Shown here: positions 1-7,399 of the stretch, piece after piece
Layout of the letters: each line of letters starts with the position of its first letter
Numbering within the stretch: position 1 is the stretch's first letter
NCBI GenBank assembly: GCA_016880695.1
Contig: JAEHCY010000092.1
Location: 1 to 7,399 of the forward strand
Direction: 5' to 3'
Length of the DNA: 7,399 bases
DNA from: Chromatiaceae bacterium
GTDB taxonomy: Bacteria; Pseudomonadota; Gammaproteobacteria; Chromatiales; Chromatiaceae
Translations under genes and position numbers: made by a program
Notes under the pieces: generated by a model
Database searches by the model: none
Told to the model about the DNA's origin: nothing
The model's input: the letters and a program-made list of their open reading frames with translations, nothing else

Positions 1-1196
1 CTCAGTCGCCGGGGCTGCACCATCCCCCAGACGAGCGCCAACCAGACCCCAGCGACCAGGGCACAGAAGAGATAGACGCCGCTGACCCCAAAGAACTGGT
101 GCATCACCCCGCCCCCCATACCCCCAGCAAACGCGCCGAGGAATTGGAAGGTGGAAAAGACCCCCATGGCGGAACCTCGGGCCTGGGCGGGGGCGATGCG
201 GGAGACAAGGGAGGGAAGGGATGCCTCCAACAGGTTGAAGGCGGTGAAGAACACAAGGATGGCCGCGATCGATGGCCAAAAGGCCCGGTGAAACAGGGAT
301 AGCACCAACTCCACCAGCACCAAGGCGACCACCGCACCGAGCAGTACCGCTTTGACCCGCCCTCGGCGCTCGGCCATGATCACAAATGGCACCATCGCCA
401 GCACCGAAAGCACCAGAACCGGCAGATAAACCAGCCAGTGATCCTGGGACGGAATCCCAGCCTGCTGCAAATCCAACGGGTAGACCAGGAACATGGAGGT
501 GATCAGCATGTGCAGGGTGAGCACCCCAAAATCGAGTCGGAGCAGCTCGCGATGCCGGATGATCCCGCTCAATTGCCCAAGCACCGGCTCAGCATCGCGG
601 TGCACACGGCTCTTGAGCGGGCTCGGCACCACGAGCAGCACGAGCAACATACCCACACCGGCGAGCCCCGCCGTCAGCCAAAACACCCCCGGCACGCTGA
701 TCTCGGCCGCGAGCAGGGGACCGAGGATCAGCGCCAGGGTAAAGGAGATCCCGATGCTGACCCCGATCATCGCCATCGCCCGCAGCCTCACCTCGTCACG
801 GGTGAGGTCCGCCGCCAGCGCCATCACCGCGGCGGCAATGGCACCACTACCCTGCACCGCGCGGCCGAGGATGATCCCCGCGATCCCCTCGGCTGTGGCC
901 GCCACCACACTGCCAATGGCGAAGAGCACCAACCCCCCCAGGATCACCGGCTTGCGCCCGATGTGGTCGGAGAGCATGCCGAAGGGAATCTGCAGCAGCC
1001 CTTGGGTGAGTCCATAGACACCGATCGCGAGCCCCACGAGCACCGGTGTCACCCCTGGAAGACCCTTCGCATACAGGGCGAACACCGGCAAGATGAGGAA
1101 CAGCCCAAGCATGCGCAGGGCATAGATGATGGCAAGAGACAGGGCGGCACGGCGCTCGATTGGGTTCAGGCCGGGCGCCGGCAATGGGATCGTCAT
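1..1196 (-). CDS. yajR: YajR-like MFS transporter (C-terminus cut by window edge)
   Basis: This is a major facilitator superfamily inner-membrane transporter, presumably a proton-coupled exporter; the substrate cannot be read from sequence. The frame opens with ATG at 1194-1196 and stays open to the left edge, giving 398 residues. Hydrophobic segments fit about 12 helices, the last ending near residue 392. MFS motif A lies between TM2 and TM3 (G73-x3-D77-x2-G80-R81-K82). A motif B-like stretch [14 protein letters not shown] spans 110-123, and a GP pair at 159-160 ends TM5. From memory, E. coli YajR matches closely in several places, including RMLG near 28-31, the TQ-to-GRKP region and [10 protein letters not shown] at 321-330. 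YajR carries a C-terminal ferredoxin-like (YAM) domain after TM12; whether it exists here lies off the window. No clear Shine-Dalgarno precedes the ATG, which was chosen by alignment with the family N-terminus. The gene is divergent from uvrA. Family is confident; YajR orthology is likely. Confidence 0.9.
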   Translation of the reverse strand, partial: MTIPLPAPGLNPIERRAALSLAIIYALRMLGLFLILPVFALYAKGLPGVTPVLVGLAIGVYGLTQGLLQIPFGMLSDHIGRKPVILGGLVLFAIGSVVAATAEGIAGIILGRAVQGSGAIAAAVMALAADLTRDEVRLRAMAMIGVSIGISFTLALILGPLLAAEISVPGVFWLTAGLAGVGMLLVLLVVPSPLKSRVHRDAEPVLGQLSGIIRHRELLRLDFGVLTLHMLITSMFLVYPLDLQQAGIPSQDHWLVYLPVLVLSVLAMVPFVIMAERRGRVKAVLLGAVVALVLVELVLSLFHRAFWPSIAAILVFFTAFNLLEASLPSLVSRIAPAQARGSAMGVFSTFQFLGAFAGGMGGGVMHQFFGVSGVYLFCALVAGVWLALVWGMVQPRRL

Positions 1197-1214
1197 ACGG
1201 GCGGAAACCGCGCT

Positions 1215-1244
1215 TTGCTTGTATTTGGGAAGGCCGATTATAGT
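1215..1244 (+). promoter_or_regulatory. Candidate sigma70 promoter of uvrA
   Basis: TTGCTT (1215-1220) and TATAGT (1239-1244) are separated by 18 bp and resemble -35 and -10 hexamers. Transcription would begin near 1251, leaving a leader of about 24 nt before the uvrA ATG. No LexA-type CTG-N10-CAG palindrome is visible between 1197 and 1274, so SOS control is not supported by sequence here. The -10 overlaps the opposite-strand -10 of the transporter gene. This is pattern inference only. Confidence 0.5.
1237..1242 (-). promoter_or_regulatory. Candidate -10 element of the yajR-like gene
   Basis: On the minus strand these six bases read TATAAT, a perfect sigma70 -10 hexamer, in an otherwise GC-rich gap. 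The sequence 17-18 bp upstream does not resemble TTGACA, so the promoter would be weak at -35 or need an activator. Transcription would start near 1230, giving a leader of about 34 nt. The hexamer overlaps the plus-strand TATAGT at 1239-1244, so RNA polymerase could not occupy both at once. Confidence 0.45.
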
Positions 1245-1274
1245 ACCAGGTTGGCCAGGCGACGACGAAACCCC

Positions 1275-4106
<2,832 letters not shown>

Positions 4107-4107
4107 C

Positions 4108-4860
4108 TCAGGCGCTTGGCGCGGGCCCCAATACCTCCAGCTCAGCCCCCGCCTGCAGACCGAGCAGGGCATCGGCCCGGCCCTGGTTCACCGCAATCTC
4201 CACCAGACCAAAGGCGTTGCAGTACCAAAACGGCGTTCCGGGCGGGACCTCGCAGAAGGTCCTGGCGTAGCCAAGCACCCACCCTGGAATCCGGATCTGC
4301 GTGGTCTTGGACAACCCCTCGGCGCGCAAGCCTGTGATCAGGTTGCCAAAGCGATCCAGGTAGAGAACCTGGGCCAGCTCACCGGGCCAGCCCCAGCCAG
4401 TGATCTGTTCCGGTGCCAGGGGAACGGCCTCGATCGGCTGCCCGCGGATCAGGGAAATTGCCAGGGGAAGAAAAAGGTCCCGCCCGTGGAAGCTGTCGGA
4501 GAGCCGCTCTGGTCGCCAGTCGACACGATGCAACAGGGCTTTGCCGGCACGGGCGAGCATCGGGGCGAGGACACCGTTGTCGGGCGCGAGGAACCAGTCC
4601 CCGTCGATGCGGGCTCTAAGCACCGCCCGATCGCTTCCCACCCCCGGATCCACTACGCAGAGATAAAGGGTCGCCGTAGGCATCTTCGCCACCAGCGCGG
4701 GCAGGAGATAGGCGGCGAGCCGCGGTGCATGGGGCGACAGATCGGACACCAGCTCCACGACCGGGATCTCAGGAAGCGCTGCGGCAAGCAAGAGCCGCAT
4801 CTGTCCCAGATAGGGACCGCCGCTCCCAAAGTCCGTGACCAAACCGATCCGGTCAATCAC
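4108..4860 (-). CDS. S-adenosylmethionine hydrolase (DUF62 / SAM hydroxide adenosyltransferase family)
   Basis: The family hydrolyses S-adenosylmethionine to adenosine and methionine in the cytosol. A member has been reported to prefer the non-physiological sulfonium epimer, which suggests SAM-damage clean-up; that role is inferred here. The 250 residues show the family blocks in order: TDFG (9-12), VVDPGVGSDR (69-78), PDNG (93-96), SFHGRDLF (123-130), DRFGNLIT (169-176) and FGLVEIAVNQG (217-227). D71, R78 and H125 match the Asp-Arg-His triad that activates water in this family. The protein is shorter than the fluorinases (about 300 aa), and I see no sign of their extra loop, so a hydrolase is more likely than a halogenase. 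Residue 177 is Gly where I recall Asn in the D-FGN-IT-N block. The start is GTG: an in-frame TAG at 4876-4878 rules out any start more than a few codons upstream. A weak GGA lies 5 nt before it. It follows rplQ on the same strand with no recognisable promoter. Confidence 0.92.
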   Translation of the reverse strand: MIDRIGLVTDFGSGGPYLGQMRLLLAAALPEIPVVELVSDLSPHAPRLAAYLLPALVAKMPTATLYLCVVDPGVGSDRAVLRARIDGDWFLAPDNGVLAPMLARAGKALLHRVDWRPERLSDSFHGRDLFLPLAISLIRGQPIEAVPLAPEQITGWGWPGELAQVLYLDRFGNLITGLRAEGLSKTTQIRIPGWVLGYARTFCEVPPGTPFWYCNAFGLVEIAVNQGRADALLGLQAGAELEVLGPAPSA

Positions 4861-4880
4861 GATGATCCAGGGCCTCTAAC

Positions 4881-4906
4881 GCAAAGCCGGGCTCGCGGCC
4901 CGGCTT
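4881..4906 (-). terminator. Probable terminator hairpin after rplQ
   Basis: A perfect 9-bp stem pairs 4884-4892 with 4898-4906 around a 5-base loop. Read on the minus strand it is AAGCCGGGC, loop, GCCCGGCTT. It lies 26 nt past the rplQ stop codon, as expected for the end of the alpha operon. The downstream T-run is poor (about TTTGCGTT), so termination may be partial, and the SAM hydrolase GTG follows 23 nt after the stem. On the plus strand no T-run follows the stem. It could instead be an mRNA-stabilising or attenuating hairpin. Confidence 0.6.
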
Positions 4907-4932
4907 GTGCAAAACTCACCCAAAGGCATAGT

Positions 4933-5334
4933 CTAGGTGGTAACCTTAGTCGCCCCCTTGGTCTCGATTGCGTGGTCGGCGCGGTCCACCAACTCCACAT
5001 AGGCCATGGGCGCTGCATCCCCCTGGCGTAGCCCGCACTTGAGAATGCGCAGATACCCACCCGGCCGGGTCTGGTAGCGCGGCCCAAGCTCGTTAAAGAG
5101 CTTACCCACCGCTTCCTTGTCCCGAAGCCGAGCAAACGCCAGCCTGCGCTCGGCAACCCCGTCGGTCTTGGCTAGGGTAATGAGCGGCTCGGCCACTCGG
5201 CGGAGTTCTTTGGCCTTTGGCAGGGTGGTCTGTATCAGTCCCTGCTTGAACAGAGAACTGGCCATGTTGCGAAACATCGCCTCTCGATGAGCGCTGTTTC
5301 GATTGAGATGCCTGCCTGATTTGCGATGACGCAT
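4933..5334 (-). CDS. rplQ: 50S ribosomal protein L17 (bL17)
   Basis: bL17 is a bacterial large-subunit protein located near the peptide exit tunnel. The 133 residues (about 127 in E. coli) begin with the family signature [17 protein letters not shown] at 1-17. [10 protein letters not shown] follows at 20-29, and the C-terminal block [11 protein letters not shown] spans 89-99. The last ~12 residues ([10 protein letters not shown] region) form a short extra tail typical of variable L17 C-termini. GGGGA at 5342-5346 stands 7 nt before the ATG and fixes the start. It is the last gene of the alpha operon, 28 nt after the rpoA stop. A GC-rich hairpin follows it. Expression should follow rpoA and the S4 feedback loop known for this operon in E. 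coli. Confidence 0.98.
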   Translation of the reverse strand: MRHRKSGRHLNRNSAHREAMFRNMASSLFKQGLIQTTLPKAKELRRVAEPLITLAKTDGVAERRLAFARLRDKEAVGKLFNELGPRYQTRPGGYLRILKCGLRQGDAAPMAYVELVDRADHAIETKGATKVTT

Positions 5335-5362
5335 CGGTCGATCCCCAGGTTGTGGTGTTCGC

Positions 5363-6370
5363 TTACTTGCCGATCAGTTCTTCGATGTTCTCTGGCGGCC
5401 AGTCTTCCAAGCGCAGGCCAAGGGAAAGCCCGCGGGTTGCCAGCACGTCCTTGATCTCGGTGAGCGACTTCTTACCCAGATTGGGTGTCTTCAGAAGCTC
5501 AACCTCGGTGCGCTGAATCAGGTCCCCAATCAGATAAATATTCTCGGCCTTGAGGCAGTTGGCGGAACGCACTGTCAGCTCTAGATCATCGACCGGTCTG
5601 AGCAGCACGGGGTCGATGCTGTGGCGGGTAGGCAGAGGCTCGCCCTGCATCTTCGGCGCCCCTTCCTGCAGATTGACGAAAACCGACAGCTGATCACGCA
5701 GCACGGCGGCCGCTCGGCGAACAGCATCCTCAGGTTTTAAGGTACCGTCGGTCTCCAGCTCAATCACCAACCGATCAAGGTCGGTGCGCTGCTCAACCCG
5801 CGCCGCTTCCACATCGTAGGCGACGCGACGCACCGGACTGAAGGATGCATCGAGCTGCAGTTTTCCGATCGGCCGGTCGCCTGTCGCCTCGCTCTCGCGC
5901 TGCGTGACCGGCTCGTAGCCGCGCCCCCGCCGAACCGTGAGCGACATGCTCAACTCCGTGGGGCCGGTAATGTGAGCGATCACGAGACCGGGATTAGCGA
6001 TTTCGGCGGTGTGGTCGATACGAATATCCCCCGCCCGAACCTGTCCTGGACCGGTCTTGCGCAGGGTGAACACCGCTTCGTCACGGCCGTGCAGGGCGAT
6101 CGCCACATCCAGTAGGTTCAGCTGGATCTCAAGCACGTCCTCCTGAACGCCCTCGATGGTGGTGTACTCATGGAGCACACCCTGAATCTCGGCATCGGTG
6201 ATCGCGCAGCCCGGCATCGATGAGAGCAGGATGCGCCTCAACGCATTGCCCAGCGTGTGCCCGAACCCCCTCTCGAGGGGCTCAAGGGAGATCCGAGCCA
6301 GGTTCCTGCTGCCGCTTACAGGCTCAACCTTGACTAGCTTGGGCTTCAGGAACTCGTCTGCGTCAGCCAT
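5363..6370 (-). CDS. rpoA: DNA-directed RNA polymerase alpha subunit
   Basis: The alpha subunit dimerises to seed assembly of RNA polymerase, and its C-terminal domain contacts UP-element DNA and activators. The 335 residues (329 in E. coli) carry the N-terminal assembly block [20 protein letters not shown] at 29-48, which includes R45 and R46, and [18 protein letters not shown] at 187-204. A variable linker spans about 235-252. The C-terminal domain holds [20 protein letters not shown] (257-276) and [19 protein letters not shown] (292-310). R268 and N271 correspond to E. coli R265 and N268, the DNA-contacting residues, so UP-element recognition should be intact. GGGGAG at 6379-6384 is 8 nt before the ATG. 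The gene lies 18 nt after rpsD and 28 nt before rplQ, the standard proteobacterial alpha-operon order. Nothing looks unusual. Confidence 0.99.
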   Translation of the reverse strand: MADADEFLKPKLVKVEPVSGSRNLARISLEPLERGFGHTLGNALRRILLSSMPGCAITDAEIQGVLHEYTTIEGVQEDVLEIQLNLLDVAIALHGRDEAVFTLRKTGPGQVRAGDIRIDHTAEIANPGLVIAHITGPTELSMSLTVRRGRGYEPVTQRESEATGDRPIGKLQLDASFSPVRRVAYDVEAARVEQRTDLDRLVIELETDGTLKPEDAVRRAAAVLRDQLSVFVNLQEGAPKMQGEPLPTRHSIDPVLLRPVDDLELTVRSANCLKAENIYLIGDLIQRTEVELLKTPNLGKKSLTEIKDVLATRGLSLGLRLEDWPPENIEELIGK

Positions 6371-6388
6371 TCAATCCGCTCCCCGTCC

Positions 6389-7009
6389 CTACTTCGAATA
6401 CAACTCGACGATGAGCTGCTCGTTGATGTCCGCGGGCAGATCGGTCCGGTCGGGCGCGCGTCTGAAGATACCCTTCATGGCCTTGCTATCGACTTCGATC
6501 CAGGCCGGAAAACCGTTATGCTCCGCGAGCGCTAATGCATTCTGGATACGCACCTGCTTGCGCGCCCCCTCGCGCACCATGATTTCGTCCTCCGAGCTAA
6601 CCAGGTAGGAGGGTATATTGATGCTGCGCCCGTTGACGAGGATGGCTTTATGGGTGACCAACTGTCGCGCCTCGGCCCGTGTTGCGCCAAAGCCCATCCG
6701 ATAGACCACATTGTCCAAGCGGCGCTCTAGCATCGCCAGCAGGTTTTCACCGGTCGCGCCGCGCGCCCGCGCTGCATCGGCATAGTAATTACGGAACTGC
6801 TTCTCGAGCACACCGTAAATACGCCGTACCTTCTGCTTTTCGCGCAATTGCACGCCGTAGTCCGACAAGCGGCGACGGCGGTCGCCAAACATGCCGGGCG
6901 CCTTCTCCATCTTGCACTTCGAATCGAGCGAGCGGGCTCGACTCTTGAGCGAAAGATCGGTCCCTTCGCGCCGGGCAAGCTTGCAGGTTGGTCCAATATA
7001 CCGCGCCAT
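6389..7009 (-). CDS. rpsD: 30S ribosomal protein S4 (uS4)
   Basis: uS4 is a primary 16S rRNA binder that nucleates assembly of the small-subunit body, and in E. coli it is the translational repressor of the alpha operon. The 206 residues equal the E. coli length. The N-terminal block [19 protein letters not shown] spans 1-19, and [19 protein letters not shown] spans 48-66. The S4 RNA-binding fold covers roughly 96-160, including [20 protein letters not shown] (97-116) and the HKAILVNGR turn (120-128). The C-terminus is the conserved [13 protein letters not shown]. Within the first 40 residues only C9 and C32 are cysteines, so this is the zinc-free form. GGAG at 7018-7021 lies 8 nt before the ATG. 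The gene is 19 nt from the rpsK stop. The S4 operator expected near rpsM would be beyond the right edge. Confidence 0.99.
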   Translation of the reverse strand: MARYIGPTCKLARREGTDLSLKSRARSLDSKCKMEKAPGMFGDRRRRLSDYGVQLREKQKVRRIYGVLEKQFRNYYADAARARGATGENLLAMLERRLDNVVYRMGFGATRAEARQLVTHKAILVNGRSINIPSYLVSSEDEIMVREGARKQVRIQNALALAEHNGFPAWIEVDSKAMKGIFRRAPDRTDLPADINEQLIVELYSK

Positions 7010-7028
7010 CTTCCGTTCTCCGCTGTCT

Positions 7029-7399
7029 TTACACTCGCCGCTTTTTCGGGGGCCGGCAACCGTTGTGGGGGATGGGCGTCACGTCGGTGATGCTGGTGAT
7101 CTTGAACCCGGCGTTGTTGAGCGCCCGCACTGCGGACTCGCGCCCTGGCCCCGGACCCTTGACGTTGACGTCAAGATTCTTCATCCCGTATTCCTTGGCG
7201 ACCGCCCCCGCCTTATCCGCCGCCACCTGGGCAGCGAACGGGGTACTCTTGCGAGAACCGCGGAAACCTGAGCCACCAGCGGTCGCCCAAGCCAACACGT
7301 TGCCCTGCCGGTCGGATATACAGATGATGGTATTGTTGAACGACGCGTGCACATGGGCAATGCCGTCGCTCACAGTTTTCTTGATCTTCTTTCGGATAC
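7029..7399 (-). CDS. rpsK: 30S ribosomal protein S11 (uS11), N-terminus cut by window edge
   Basis: uS11 sits on the 30S platform near the decoding region and the mRNA exit path, contacting 16S rRNA. The visible frame runs from the TAA at 7029-7031 to the right edge, giving 122 residues. Compared with the 129-residue E. coli protein, only about seven N-terminal residues are missing. Visible blocks are [51 protein letters not shown] and the C-terminal [18 protein letters not shown]. The Asn-Gly pair in HNGC is the site of isoaspartate formation described in E. coli S11. A GTG at 7371-7373 could be mistaken for the start. The frame continues through basic family residues (IRKKIKKT) before it, so that codon is an internal valine. 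rpsM is expected just upstream, off the window. Confidence 0.98.
   Translation of the reverse strand, partial: IRKKIKKTVSDGIAHVHASFNNTIICISDRQGNVLAWATAGGSGFRGSRKSTPFAAQVAADKAGAVAKEYGMKNLDVNVKGPGPGRESAVRALNNAGFKITSITDVTPIPHNGCRPPKKRRV

Noticed and set aside
493..1017. An open frame of 174 codons on the plus strand.
   Set aside because: It is a GC-bias shadow antisense to the transporter gene, with no recognisable domain and no ribosome binding site.
438..1274. An in-frame open extension that would make UvrA 1222 residues long.
   Set aside because: The extra 279 residues are highly charged, rich in His, Arg and Gln, and unlike UvrA. They are antisense to the well-supported MFS gene. The family N-terminus starts exactly at the ATG at 1275.
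4486..5031. A 181-codon plus-strand open frame over the SAM hydrolase and the end of rplQ.
   Set aside because: It is antisense to two well-supported genes and crosses the terminator hairpin. Its translation resembles no known family.
7371..7373. GTG as a possible start for a short rpsK of 114 residues.
   Set aside because: The frame continues upstream through conserved basic S11 residues to the window edge, so this codon encodes an internal valine.

Overview
The window is a gene-dense stretch of a visibly GC-rich bacterial chromosome. The protein sequences (RpoA, S4, S11, L17, UvrA, and a transporter closely resembling E. coli YajR) and the gene order point to a gammaproteobacterium, perhaps outside the enterics. 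That placement is inference from remembered homologues, because no search could be run. All genes look intact except the two cut by the window edges. I see no mobile element, tRNA, rRNA, CRISPR array or repeat family.

Layout, left to right. (1) 1-1196, minus: a YajR-type MFS transporter with its C-terminus beyond the left edge. (2) 1197-1274: a 78-bp divergent control region with overlapping -10-like hexamers on the two strands. (3) 1275-4106, plus: uvrA, the damage-recognition ATPase of nucleotide excision repair, 943 aa with all catalytic motifs. (4) 4108-4860, minus: a DUF62-family S-adenosylmethionine hydrolase. It converges on uvrA with one base between the two stop codons. (5) 4861-4932: an intergenic gap holding a GC-rich hairpin, probably the terminator of the ribosomal operon. 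(6) 4933 to the right edge, minus: the distal alpha operon, read in the order rpsK (partial), rpsD, rpoA, rplQ. Gaps are 19, 18 and 28 nt, and each of the three starts in view has a clear Shine-Dalgarno sequence.

Functionally, the right half makes the RNA polymerase alpha subunit together with ribosomal proteins S11, S4 and L17. This is the classical arrangement that links transcription and translation capacity, and the expected S4-controlled leader would lie upstream of the window. The SAM hydrolase sits directly behind rplQ on the same strand with no promoter I can recognise, so it may be expressed by read-through past a weak terminator. uvrA and the transporter gene are transcribed divergently from the short control region.

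I found no undescribed system; this is essentially a housekeeping region. The points most worth a second look are the SAM hydrolase downstream of the alpha operon, the compact divergent promoter without a recognisable LexA box, and the one-base convergent uvrA/SAM hydrolase junction.
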